From Limnoglobus roseus (GTDB lineage: Bacteria > Planctomycetota > Planctomycetia > Gemmatales > Gemmataceae), in NCBI RefSeq assembly GCF_008254045.1, contig NZ_CP042425.1, positions 4,278,001 through 4,342,000 on the forward strand: a stretch of 64,000 nt of DNA, read 5' to 3'. The translations under genes and the position numbers were made by a program. The notes beneath the pieces were generated by a model that had not been told where the DNA came from, made no database searches, and worked only from the letters and a program-made list of their open reading frames with translations. Below, piece after piece: positions 42,150 through 51,190 of this stretch; position 1 is the stretch's first letter; the number at the start of each line of letters is the position of its first letter.

Positions 42150-43001
42150 TTACACGCCGACGGCCGCCGCCGCCGGCTGGGCGGCCAGCAAGAGGGTGGC
42201 GGTGGCGGCGGCCTGGTCGGCGGCGTCGACCGCCCGGTGCAACTCGGCCAGGCCGACGGACAGCAGGTCTTCGTAGAGCAGCACCTTGTCCCGGAGGTCG
42301 TGGGCCTGCTGCCGCCGCGTCTCCAGCGCCCGCGGGCCGAGGTCGCCGGCGGCGACGTCGTCCGCGATCCGGGCGGTGGCGGCCTGCACCTCGCCGACGA
42401 CGGCGTCCCGGACGGCCCGGACGGCGTCGGCGTCGAGGCGGTGGCGGATCAGGTACACGGCACTCGGCCGCCCGTCCGACGCAGCCTCCACCGCTCTGGC
42501 CACCGCCGCCCACGCGTCGAGCTTGGGCCCGGGCACCCAGTACACGGCCCCCGTCGGCCGCAGCCGCGTGCCGCCGAGGGACTCCACGACCTTGACCAGG
42601 CACGCGGACAGTTGGGCGGCGGGGATGCGGCCGGCGTGCCGGCGGAAGGCGGCGTTGACGGCCGCCGCCCGGTCGTCGAACGGGTCGTACTCGACGGTCG
42701 CCAGGGCGGCGTCGCGGACGCGGGCGACCAACGCCGTGGCGTACGCGTTCGCGTGCTTGCCCCGCTCCTCCTTGACGACGGTGAACCCGTCCCGGTCGGC
42801 GAGCGGGCGGATGAGCACCCGCGACCCGCCGAGGGCTTCTTCCAGGGCGTCCTTGAGGACGCTGGCCGGCGGCCGCGGGTCGGGGACGAACGCGTCGAGG
42901 CTGAGGGGGAGCAGGCCGGTGCGGAGGCGGTCGCGGTCGGTGAACGCGGCGGCCGTCCAGAAGGCGACGGCCCCGCCGGTGTCGAGGCAGGATTCGATCA
43001 T
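42150..43001 (-). CDS. Uncharacterised operon protein (possibly DUF6744-like)
   Basis: 283 residues from ATG at 43001. Features: HANAYATALVARVRDAALAT, RLRPTGAVYWVPGPKLDAWA in the middle, and a long C-terminal helical region (GPRALETRRQQAHDLRDKVL) ending alanine-rich. The RPTG-x-VYWVP block is recalled from phage and plasmid proteins of the DUF6744 type, but this was not checked. It lies between the MoxR ATPase (32 bp upstream) and the VWA protein (42 bp downstream) and is probably part of the same complex. Confidence 0.6.
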   Translation of the reverse strand: MIESCLDTGGAVAFWTAAAFTDRDRLRTGLLPLSLDAFVPDPRPPASVLKDALEEALGGSRVLIRPLADRDGFTVVKEERGKHANAYATALVARVRDAALATVEYDPFDDRAAAVNAAFRRHAGRIPAAQLSACLVKVVESLGGTRLRPTGAVYWVPGPKLDAWAAVARAVEAASDGRPSAVYLIRHRLDADAVRAVRDAVVGEVQAATARIADDVAAGDLGPRALETRRQQAHDLRDKVLLYEDLLSVGLAELHRAVDAADQAAATATLLLAAQPAAAAVGV

Positions 43002-43033
43002 GGCAATCTCGGTTGGGGAGTGAAGGGGAAGAG

Positions 43034-44029
43034 TTAGGCGGCGAGGAACAGGCCCTTCGTCCGGGCCCGGGCGATCCACTGCTGGACGACGGACAGCGAG
43101 GCGAGCGCCGGCTTTACGGCGAGGACGTCACGGAGGGCGAGGAGGGCGAACTCGTCGGGCAGCCGCATGGCGTACTGCACCAAGCCGTGCACCGGGGCCG
43201 CGTCGGCCCGGCACTTCTCGGCGATCGCCCCGACGAGGGCGTACAGCACCGCCGGCTCGCGGGGCACCGGCGTGGCCTCGGGCTGCCGGCCGAGGGCGTC
43301 GAGGTCGGGGAGCTCGCGGTACAGCTGGAGGAACCCGACGAACTCGGCCGCCGGCCCATCGCCGACGCACCCGGCGACGACCCGGTGGAGCAGGTCGGCC
43401 GGCGTCCCCGCCAGGACGTCGGACACGAACTGCCAGCTCCGGGGCGTCGGGAACGCCCGCGGGCTCGCCACCGGGTCGAACGGGGCGAGCAACGCCGGCC
43501 GGTACTGGAGGAACGCCCGGACTTCCGGGGCAACGCCGCTCGCGACGGCCCACGCCTGCCAGTCCCCCGGGTCCACGTCCAGGTCGAGGTGGACGAACCG
43601 GTTGAGCAAGGGGGTGATGAGGCGGTGGGTGCCCGCCCGGTCGTCCTGGCGGTTGCTCGCGGCGACGACGGCCCACCCGGGCGGGAGCTCGTACTCGCCG
43701 ACCTTCCGGTCGAGGACGAGTTGCAGGCACGCGGCCTGGACCAGGGGCGGGGCCTGGGCGAGCTCGTCGAGGAACAGGACGCCGTCGCCGGTGCGGGGGA
43801 GGAACGCCGGCGGGCACCACTCGGCCCGGCCCTCGGTGACCGTGGGCAGGCCCCGGAGGTCGACGGGATCGAGGAGGGTGGCCCGGACGTCGACGAGCTC
43901 CAACGCCAGGGCGTCGGCGGCTTGTTTGACGACGCTCGACTTGCCGCCGCCGGGCGGCCCCCACAGGTAGACGGGCCGGCGGGTCGGGATCAGGGCGGAC
44001 AGGGCCTTCGAAACGTCACGCGGTCGCAT
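43034..44029 (-). CDS. MoxR-type AAA+ ATPase
   Basis: 331 residues from ATG at 44029, with GAGGTGA 3 bases upstream. Walker A is LWGPPGGGKSSVVKQAADAL, Walker B GVLFLDELAQAPPLVQAACL, sensor 1 WAVVAASNRQDD, and the arginine-finger region follows in LLNRFVHLDLDVDPGDWQ. MoxR ATPases act as chaperones that load metals or remodel partners through VWA proteins. It is the first gene of the operon that includes the VWA metallopeptidase. An open frame upstream to 44203 was not used. Confidence 0.88.
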   Translation of the reverse strand: MRPRDVSKALSALIPTRRPVYLWGPPGGGKSSVVKQAADALALELVDVRATLLDPVDLRGLPTVTEGRAEWCPPAFLPRTGDGVLFLDELAQAPPLVQAACLQLVLDRKVGEYELPPGWAVVAASNRQDDRAGTHRLITPLLNRFVHLDLDVDPGDWQAWAVASGVAPEVRAFLQYRPALLAPFDPVASPRAFPTPRSWQFVSDVLAGTPADLLHRVVAGCVGDGPAAEFVGFLQLYRELPDLDALGRQPEATPVPREPAVLYALVGAIAEKCRADAAPVHGLVQYAMRLPDEFALLALRDVLAVKPALASLSVVQQWIARARTKGLFLAA

Positions 44030-44177
44030 GGTCACCTCGCGTCGGAAAATGGAGCCGCCCCGGCGGAAGGTCGGGGCGGGGGGCGAGCGGGCCGTCGCCG
44101 AGGGGTAACGCCCCCGCTCAGAAAGTGGTGACACAAACGGGGTCGAAATTAAGAGCGAGTGGGTCCGCCGTCGGGGA

Positions 44178-44733
44178 ATGTCGGGTGAGAATATGTCCGT
44201 CAAACGACTCGTAAACCCGCTTGCGAGATTTCACAGGCTGCACCATAAGGTCCTTTATGGTGCAGCGAATGGCGCGAAGGGGGTCTCAGTTCAGGCGGCA
44301 GACCGCGACGTTGTCGAGTGGTATCCGCCTGGGACCGTCCCGGCCGCGATCGAGCGAGCGGGCGAACAAGCGCGCAAGCGGTTCCTGGAATTCTTCACCG
44401 CGACAATCCGAAATGAGAACACCCGGATGGCCTACGCCTGGGCCGTTGGGGCGTTCTTCGAGTGGTGCAGCGAATACCGGCTTGACCTCATCGAGATCGA
44501 GCCGATCCATGTCGCGGCGCACATCGAGCGACACCCGGGCTCTCCGCCAACAGTTAAGCAGCATCTCGCGACTGTCCGAATGCTTTTCGACTGGCTCGTC
44601 GTCGGCCAGGTGCTCGCAATGAACCCTGCCTCCTCCGTTCGAGGGCCGAAGCACATGGTGAAGCGAGGGAAAACGCCCGTGCTCGATGCCGACCAGGCCC
44701 GGCAACTCCTCGACTCAATCGACTCGGTTAAAC
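44178..44733 (+). pseudogene. Tyrosine recombinase/integrase N-terminus truncated by IS66 remnant
   Basis: From ATG at 44178 (or 44193). The SAM-like core-binding domain is clear: KRFLEFFTATIRNENTRMAY, AWAVGAFFEWCSEYRLDLIE, PPTVKQHLATVRMLFDWLVV, followed by NPASSVRGPKHMVKRGKTPV and LDADQARQLLDSI, the entry to the catalytic domain. At 44734 the frame runs into the IS66 left end, so the R-H-R-Y catalytic part is lost. Position next to the MoxR/VWA operon suggests this integrase once mobilised that island. Confidence 0.8.
44238..44265. repeat. Perfect 11-bp inverted repeat inside the integrase 5' region
   Basis: CTGCACCATAA (44238-44248) and TTATGGTGCAG (44255-44265), with a 6-base loop. It falls inside the first codons of the truncated recombinase. 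No T-run follows. It could be a recombinase-binding or attachment-site element, or a translational control hairpin. Confidence 0.5.
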
Positions 44734-45460
44734 TGTGTCCGTTCGGCGAACTCCCTTCTTGATGGTCGTGGTAGCATCGGGGATTCCTTTCATTCGAGGA
44801 GTCCCGCTTCATGGCGAAAACCCAACGCGACCCGGCCCGTGAACAATTCTGGCGCGACGCCATCGCCGCCTGGCAGTCCACGCGTTCTGCGAGCAACGCC
44901 AACTGACCGAGACGACGTTCCACCACTGGCACCGCGAACTCCGGCGGCGGGCCGCCGCCCCGCCGGCGTTCGTGCCGGTGACGGTCGTGGCGGCGACGGC
45001 GGACCCGGCCCCCTCCATTGAGGTCCTCTGTCAGTCGGGCCACGTCGTGACCGTGCCCGGCGCGAGTCCCGCCACGCTCCGCGAGCTCTTCCAGGCCCTC
45101 GCCACTCTTGCGGGAGGGACGCCGTGCTGAACCTCTCCGCCGCGACGATCTTCCTCGGCCTGGAGCCGACCGATATGCGGAAGTCGTTCGAAACGCTCGC
45201 CGCCCGCGTCCGCGAGCACCTCCATGGCGATCCGCTGTCCGGGTTCTGGTTCGTCTTCCGCAACAAGGCGGGCGACCGCCTCAAGATCCTGTACTCGGAC
45301 GGCGACGGGTTCGCCCTCTGGCAGAAGCGGCTGGCCAAGGGGGCGTTCGAGTTCCCCAAGGTGATCGGCACGGCGACCGGCGTCGCCATCACGGCGACCA
45401 ACCTCGCGCTCATCCTCGGCGGCGTCGCCCTGAACGCGAAGCGGCGGATGCGGTACGCGG
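44734..45460 (+). mobile_element. IS66 remnant (left end, tnpA pseudogene, tnpB)
   Basis: The left end TGTGTCCGTTCGGCGAA and the following leader match the complete IS66 at 18981 almost base for base. tnpA and tnpB follow, but similarity ends near codon 110 of tnpB at about 45460; tnpC and the right end are gone. This copy inserted into the integrase gene and later lost its right part. Confidence 0.75.
44811..45130 (+). pseudogene. tnpA: IS66 tnpA with internal deletion
   Basis: It begins TQRDPAREQFWRDAIAAWQS like the intact copy at 19060, then lacks about 17 bases (the codons for SGLTVR) near 44880, which shifts the frame and leads to an early stop. The downstream part (ELRRRAAAPPAFVPVTVVAA, then GHVVTVPGASPATLRELFQA) is still recognisable in the original frame up to TGA at 45128. 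Confidence 0.75.
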
Positions 45461-45666
45461 GGCACCGTTCGCTGACCGAGGATCCGCTGTACGCACTCGA
45501 CATCGAGCTCGTGGACGCGATCGCGGGGAACGTGCCGGGCTTCTTCTCGGCGGAGGACGAGCAGTTCGAGCGGGATTTGGCGACGGCCGCATGCTTCTAC
45601 CTTTCCGCGGGAGAGACTCTCGGTGAAGTTCCGGCCTCCGCACAACGGGGCAGGTGTCAGCCCTGA
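45124..45666 (+). pseudogene. tnpB: IS66 tnpB fused at its 3' end to foreign sequence
   Basis: GTG at 45124 opens an intact IS66_Orf2 domain (IFLGLEPTDMRKSFETLAA, then FVFRNKAGDRLKILYSDGDG). After KRRMRYA the sequence leaves IS66 and continues in frame for about 65 codons (HRSLTEDPLYALDIELVDAI, AGNVPGFFSAEDEQFERDLA) to TGA. The fusion part is of unknown origin and is probably a fragment of another gene. Confidence 0.65.
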
Positions 45667-46205
45667 CCGCCGAGGAGACAGGTGCCCGCCGCACGCTCGA
45701 TGGATAACGATGGCAGACACGTCCGGATCGATCCGCAGGGCTTGAACGAGTACGTGGCGGCCTACGAGCGGAACGGGGGCCAGTCCGCAAGAAGCAAGAC
45801 GCGTACCTGGTGTGGCTGGTCTTCAACCCTACCTTCCGACAGGGCCTCCGTCGTCTCCGCGCGACGTGGGGGAGTCACCTCCCGCCGGCCGGCCGCTTCC
45901 CATAATTCCTGCGGTGGCCGGCGGCTGACCCGTCGCCGGACGCCGACCGACCGCCGGAACTGGTGGCCGCGTTCCGCGACTTCTACCTGGACTGGGGTCT
46001 GGAGACGCTCGCGACGTGGGACTGGCCGGTGCCGATGGACCCGGACCTGAACGAGGGGTAGCGTGGCGACATTGAGGCCGTCCGCAACGGCGGGGTCGTC
46101 CTGTTCGTGCCGTGGTACCTGTTACAGGGCGGCGTGTTCGACCTCCAAATGATGGTGGACGCGATTCGCAACGGGCACGTGCCCGAGGTTCGCGTTCCGG
46201 CACCC
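45667..46205 (+). pseudogene. Fragments of a degraded gene of unknown function
   Basis: Short coding-like pieces lie in changing frames: VWLVFNPTFRQGLRRLRATW, AAFRDFYLDWGLETLATWDW with PVPMDPDLNEG, and GDIEAVRNGGVVLFVPWYLL with QGGVFDLQMMVDAIRNG. They are separated by stops and frame changes and appear to be one ancestral gene in decay. No family was identified with confidence. Confidence 0.4.
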
Positions 46206-46214
46206 CACACGATC

Positions 46215-46473
46215 CTGAGGGGGCGGAAACTGAGGCCTACCTGGAGCAGGTTGCTTCTCGGATCGGGAAGCAAAGACTCGACGTGAACGTCCGCGTCGAG
46301 CGGCCCGGGACCATTCTCGCGGCTTCGAACCGGGACGGCACCCTCGAGGCCATGACGACGCAAGGCCGCGGCGGCCTGCGGCCTGCGGCGGCTGATCCTG
46401 GGGAGCGTCGCCGAGCAGGTATTCCGCGAAACCGCAGCGTCGGTTCTCCTGTACCGCACGGCCGGCGGGGCGA
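46215..46473 (+). pseudogene. Universal stress protein C-terminal fragment with 7-bp duplication
   Basis: The frame reads ETEAYLEQVASRIGKQRLDV, then ILAASNRDGTLEAMTTQGRG and GLR. It is then shifted by a tandem GCGGCCT duplication (46371-46377 and 46378-46384). Removing one copy restores RRLILGSVAEQVFRETAASV LLYR, the G-x9-G-S ATP-binding end of UspA-type proteins. The N-terminal half is missing. Intact UspA-type genes lie further right. Confidence 0.65.
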
Positions 46474-46667
46474 ACGGAGGTGGGGGTCGTTTCTCGCTGC
46501 GAACCTCAGCAGACCGCCGGTCGGCCCGTCCAGTGAAGTACAGTTCCTGGCGTTCGGGCCGACGCTTGCCGTTCGTCCACTTGTTGGCGGCGTGCAGGTG
46601 CCGGCCGTACCCGAATCGGGCTTGACCTGTCCAGGGTCACCCCGCTTGTCCAATCCAGTTCGCGGAT

Positions 46668-47559
46668 TCACTTCTTCGCCGGCGGCTTCACGACTGGCGT
46701 GTCGTCGACGTTCCCCCTTCGGACCAGCTCTTGTAGTAGTTCTTCACGTCCTTCGCCCCCATCAGTTCCAGCCCGTAGGCCATGACCGAGGCCCGTCCGC
46801 CCGACCGGCAGTGGGTAACCGTCGGCCGGTCGAGGCGGACGCCAGCCGCGTCGAACAGCTTCCTGAGAACGGCCGGCGGCTTGAAGCGGTGCGAATCCTG
46901 CTCGATCAGGTCGCTCCATTCGAGCGGCTTGGCCCCCGGCATTGCCCCGGTCCGCTTGTTCTTCATCCCGTCAAAACCGCAGCGTTCCGCCGCCGACCGG
47001 GCGTCCACGATTTGTACGGTTCCCGCAACCAAGGCGGCGAGCAAGCCGTCCTTGGAGGCCATGCGGTTCGGGGCGGCCGCGGCGAGAAACGTCGTGGCGG
47101 CGACGGCCGGCTCGACGGTCGAAGTCGGGAACGCCCCCCCTGCCAGCCCACCCAACCGCCGTTCAAGAGCCGCACGTCACGGACGCCCCAGTACCGGAGG
47201 ATCCACCAGACGCGGGCGGCGTCCTTCGCGTGGTTGTCGTCGTACACCACGACCGGAGTGCCGGTCCCGACGCCGAGGGCGGCGATCCGCTTCGACCACC
47301 CGGCCGCGTCGTCCCCGTCGCCGAATGCCTTCGCCCACGCCGCGTGGTTCATCCACCGGGCCGCGGGGACGTGAACAGCCGTGTACTTGACCTTCTCCCG
47401 CCCGTCCAGGACGACGTACTTTTCCGCCCCCATGGCGGACGCTAGCACCGCCGGTTCGACCAGCAGTTCTGCGTGCGGATAGTCGTCGCCGGCCTGGGCG
47501 GCGGCCGCTAACAGCAGGACCGCCCCTCCGACCAGGCCCAGCTTTGAGGCCGTTACCAT
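46668..47559 (-). pseudogene. Two-domain rhodanese (sulfurtransferase) with two frame breaks
   Basis: From ATG at 47559. It has a signal peptide (LGLVGGAVLLLAAAAQAG), a first rhodanese domain (KYVVLDGREKVKYTAVHVPA to RVWWILRYWGVRDVRLLNGG), a break at the seven-C run 47134-47140, and a second domain with the catalytic loop VTHCRSGGRASVMAYGLELM. A second break at the C run 46713-46717 separates this from the normal ending VDDTPVVKPPAKK. One base added at each run gives an exported enzyme of about 296 residues of the thiosulfate/mercaptopyruvate sulfurtransferase type. Confidence 0.75.
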
Positions 47560-47675
47560 ACCATTCCCCCGGTGCGAAGGTACCGCCGACGGTCGGACGG
47601 TAACAATATCGAACACCGCCCGCAAGGTGGTCGGTACTTAGACCCTCGACTGGTAGATCACGTCGCCGGTCAGCA

Positions 47676-50163
47676 TCACCTCTCGAAGACGATCCGCTTG
47701 GCCCATTCGACCGCCGCCAGGTACGCCGCCGTGGCACTCGCCACGAACAGCAGGTACGCGGGCGGGAGGGGGACGAATCCGAGCGGCTCGGACACGGCCG
47801 TGTACGGGAGGGCGAACGCGAGCCCGGCCACCGCCACGGTCGCGGCGGTCAACCCGCGACTCGGCCGGCTTTCCCAAGGACGGGCCGACGTGCGGATGAC
47901 GAACAGCACGAGCACCTGGGTGGCCAGCGATTCCACGAACCAGCCGGTGCGGAACAGGGCAGCGTCCGCGTGGAAGAGATGGAGGAGCACAACAAAAGTG
48001 AGCAGGTCGAACAGCGAGCTGACCGGCCCGACCACGAGCATGAACCGGCGGATCAGCCGCACGTCCCACCGCCGCGGCTTGCGGACGAACGCCGGGTCCA
48101 CCCGGTCGGTCGGAATGGGCAGTTGGGCAGCGTCGTACAGGAAGCTGTTCAGTAGCAGTTGCTTCGGCAGCATCGGCAGGAACGGGAGGAAGGCGGCCGC
48201 GGCGGCCATGCTGAGCATGTTCCCGAAGTTGGAACTGGTCTCCATGAACAGGAACTTCATCACGTTCCCGAAGGCCTGCCGGCCCTCCCGAATGCCGACG
48301 TGCAGCACCCCCCAGGCCGGGTTCGAGCAGGACCACTTCGGCCGCGTCCTTAGCCACGTCGGCGGCCGTCGAGACGGTAACGCCCACGTCGGCTGCCCGC
48401 AGCGACGGGGCGTCGTTGACGCCGTCGCCGAGGAACCCGACCACGTGCCCGCGGGCCTTCAGGGCCGCCAGCACCCGCGTCTTTTGGCCCGGGTTGAGCC
48501 GGGCGAAGATGACTGCCTCCTCGGCCACGGCCCCCAGGGCGGTGGCGTCCAGGCGGTCGATCTCGTCGCCCAAGACCAACCGCCCTGTCAGGCCGACCTG
48601 CTCGCACACGTGCCGGGCGACCAAGTCGCTGTCGCCGGACAACACCTTCACGGCGACGCCGTCGGCTTGTAGCGCGCGGAGCACCTCGGCCGCGTCGGTC
48701 CGCGGCGGATCGACGAACCCGAGAAGGCCGACTAGCGTTAGGCCGGCCTCGTCCGCGACCCGGAAAGCCGGTTGGGCGGATGTCTTCACGGCCACCGCGA
48801 GCAAGCGGTAGCCCTGCCCGCCCAGGGTGTCGCACACGCACTTTACTTGGTCGTGGACGGCGGCGTCGAGTACCACCACCCGGTCGTCGATTTCGGCGTG
48901 GATGCAGCACGCCAGGACGCCCTCCGGCGAACCCTTTGTAATGAGTTGCCGCCCGGCAGGCCCGTCGACGGCGACCGACAGCCGCCGCCGCTCGAAGTCG
49001 AACGGGATCTCATCCACCTTGCGAAACGCGATCGTGTCCACCGCTCGGCGGGCCAGGATGGCCGCGTCGAGCGGGCTGCGGATGCCGGTCTCGTTCGCGC
49101 TGTTCACGTACGCCAGTTCGAACGGCCGCTCGGCCGGAGTGCCGGCCGGGTCCACGACCACGGTCAGCGTCATCTCGCCCCGCGTCAGGGTGCCGGTCTT
49201 GTCGCTGCACAGCACGTCCATGCTGCCCAGGTTCTGCATGGCCGCGAGGTGCTTGACGACGACCTTCTGCCGGGCCATCCGCCGGGCCCCGGCCGCCAGT
49301 GTGACGGCCGTGATCATCGGCAGGAACTCCGGCGTCATGCCGACCGCGAGGGCGACGGCGAACAGCAGCGACTCGAGCGGGTCGCGATGGAGGAGCAGGT
49401 TCGTCAGAAGGACGAAGAAGACGAGGCCTATGACGGTCTGGGTGATGAACAGGCCGAACCGGCGGGTGCCCCGGTCGAACTCGGTTTCCGGGGGCCGGCC
49501 GGCCAGCCGGGCCGCGATCTCGCCGAAGGCCGTAGCCGGGCCCGTGGCGACGACCACCGCCGTCCCCGTGCCGCCGACGACCGACGTGCCGTAGAACACG
49601 GCGTCGGCGGCGTAGGGCCGAATCGCGGCGGCGGAGGCCGGGTCGCCCACCATCTTCTCGACCGGCAGCGACTCGCCGGTCAGCACCGCCTGCTGCACGT
49701 GCAGGTCCCGTGCGGCCAGTAACCGGCCGTCGGCCGGGACGAGGTCGCCGGCCGACAGGCGGACCACGTCGCCGGGCACGACATCGGCCCGCGGCAGTTC
49801 CTGCCACTGACCGTCGCGGAGGATTGTGGCCGTGACGGCGACGCCCTCGCGGAGCCGGCGGACGGCCCGGGCCGAACGGTACGTCTGGAAGAAGTTGATG
49901 GCCGCCCCCGCCACGACGATGACGACGATCACGGCCGCCCCGGTCGAGTCGCCGACCCACACTGTCACGCCGGCGGCCGCCAGTAGGATGACCGACAGCG
50001 GGTTGGTGAACAGGGCCAACAGTTCGAGGACCGGCGTCGGGCCGTGGTCCGGTGCCGGCTGGTTCGGGCCGTGGCGGGCCAACCGGTCGCGGGCCTCGGC
50101 GGACGTCAGGCCCGTCGCGGGGGCGTCCACTCGGCTCGTCGGCGGGACGGAATCGTGACACAT
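47676..50163 (-). pseudogene. mgtA: MgtA-type P-type Mg2+ ATPase with one frame break
   Basis: From ATG at 50163. The first 620 codons carry the actuator, phosphorylation and nucleotide domains: QAVLTGESLPVEKMV, the phosphorylated aspartate in CSDKTGTLTRGEMTL, and FLGDGVNDAPSLRAADVGV. At the six-C run 48308-48313 the frame shifts; the remaining membrane part (VGIREGRQAFGNVMKFLFME, TSSNFGNMLSMAA, MLPKQLLLNSFLYDAAQLPI) continues in another frame to 47676. Removing one base gives a complete P3B-type importer of about 829 residues. The N-terminus (LTSAEARDRLARHGPNQPA) matches the cation ATPase N domain. Confidence 0.85.
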
Positions 50164-50215
50164 GGCTGGCCTGACGGATTGAAGGAAGTGGCGGGAACGA
50201 CGGTCGTGTCGCCTC

Positions 50216-50416
50216 CTAGGCCGCTCGCTGGGGCGGGGTGGTCGGGTGCGGATGGATCGGACGCAGATACAGCAGGTACAGCAGGAATGTGAGGAACGTC
50301 AGGTAGGTCCAACTGTACGGTTCGCCGCTGAACGCGAAGAGGCTCATCAGGCTGAAAAGACTGAACAGCGCGAACAGACGGTACGGAGAGCGGGCCGCTC
50401 GGTCGGGTTCCGTCAT
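50216..50416 (-). CDS. Small hydrophobic membrane protein, 66 aa
   Basis: ATG at 50416 follows GGAGAAC. Two phenylalanine/leucine-rich membrane segments (RLFALFSLFSLMSLFAFSG and YLTFLTFLLYLLYLRPI) flank a short turn. No family with known function. It lies 52 bp upstream of the MgtA-type ATPase on the same strand and may be co-transcribed, possibly as a small regulator of the pump; this is inference. Confidence 0.55.
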   Translation of the reverse strand: MTEPDRAARSPYRLFALFSLFSLMSLFAFSGEPYSWTYLTFLTFLLYLLYLRPIHPHPTTPPQRAA

Positions 50417-50454
50417 GACAGTTCTCCGAATTTAGAGGGTTGCATCCGAACCCC

Positions 50455-50473
50455 GAATCAAATCCCGTGCCGC
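50455..50473 (-). promoter_or_regulatory. Variant -24/-12 element before the small membrane gene/MgtA
   Basis: On the minus strand CGGCAC, five bases, then TTGAT: the -24 half is perfect, but the -12 GC is GA. It ends about 42 bases before the ATG at 50416. A nearly identical element precedes the next gene upstream. It is either a weak sigma-54 site or a different repeated regulatory sequence. Confidence 0.35.
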
Positions 50474-50481
50474 GCGGGCCG

Positions 50482-50898
50482 TCAGTCCCACCACACGGAC
50501 AACAGGCCGTAAGGCAGCCGGCCCGTGCCCAGGGCGCTGTCGACGGCCGCTTGATCGCGGAAGACTTGCACCTCGCCGCCCCAATCCTCTGTGTCGATGA
50601 CCTTCGCCAAGGCCTCGGCGTCCTGCAACGACGGCGCCGAGATGAACAGCGTGTCGGCGTTCCAGATGTCGTCCGGTAGGTCCCGCAACTTGATGAGGCC
50701 GCCGGTCAACAGGTGCGCCGGCTCCGCGTAGTTCGGAACGCCGGGCCGGTCGAGCACGACGGCACGCCACAGGTGGCGGTGGCGGAAGAGGCTCGCAACC
50801 ACCCGCTTACCGTCCAGAGCGTTGAACCGCGTGCGGCGGAGCAACTCCAACTGGATGTCTTTCACTGTGGCGGATCGGAGGATGAGGTCTTCGTTCAT
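50482..50898 (-). CDS. Hypothetical protein, 138 aa
   Basis: From ATG at 50898; the upstream extension to 50937 lacks support. The body reads LILRSATVKDIQLELLRRTR, RHRHLWRAVVLDRPGVPNYA, IWNADTLFISAPSLQDAEAL and GTGRLPYGLLSVWWD. No family recognised. Its promoter region contains the same variant -24/-12-like element as the neighbouring small membrane gene, so it probably belongs to the same stress cluster. Confidence 0.55.
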   Translation of the reverse strand: MNEDLILRSATVKDIQLELLRRTRFNALDGKRVVASLFRHRHLWRAVVLDRPGVPNYAEPAHLLTGGLIKLRDLPDDIWNADTLFISAPSLQDAEALAKVIDTEDWGGEVQVFRDQAAVDSALGTGRLPYGLLSVWWD

Positions 50899-50949
50899 GC
50901 GATGTCCAGGCAAGCGTCGTTTGGGTGTGTCGAACATCGGCCGACGGGT

Positions 50950-50968
50950 GGATCAAATCTTGTGCCGG
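50950..50968 (-). promoter_or_regulatory. Variant -24/-12 element before the 138-aa protein gene
   Basis: On the minus strand CGGCAC, five bases, then TTGAT, about 54 bases before ATG at 50898. It matches the element at 50455-50473, and the similarity continues beyond the boxes (GTGCCG and GGCCGTCA on the plus strand in both), so the two are diverged copies of one regulatory segment. Confidence 0.35.
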
Positions 50969-51172
50969 GCTTGGCGGCCGTCACCTGAGTAACCCTGTCG
51001 GCCGATTACGGGTGTTCGCGATCTAACACCACCCGGCCGCTGTGCCAAAACCCGTCCGGGATGTGTCAGCACCGCTCACCGCGGCCGGAAGGTCGTCGCT
51101 AGCGGGCGAGTTCACCGAGCGATTTCGCCGCCCGACCGAGCCCCCGATCAAGGGCGGGCTGAATCGCCGCCT

Positions 51173-51190
51173 ACGGCACTGGCGTTGCAA
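51173..51190 (+). promoter_or_regulatory. Sigma-54 promoter before universal stress operon
   Basis: CGGCAC, five bases, TTGCA: GG at 51175-51176 and GC at 51187-51188 with the exact 10-base spacing. It lies about 70 bases before the start of the tandem USP gene. The NtrC-like activator in the same operon makes sigma-54 control plausible. Confidence 0.65.

Noticed and set aside
40818..43037. 739-codon plus-strand open frame
   Set aside because: Antisense to the VWA and middle operon genes, Gly/Arg-rich, no motif.
46112..47374. 420-codon plus-strand open frame
   Set aside because: It starts in the USP fragment in the wrong phase and then runs antisense to the rhodanese gene; no domain is present.
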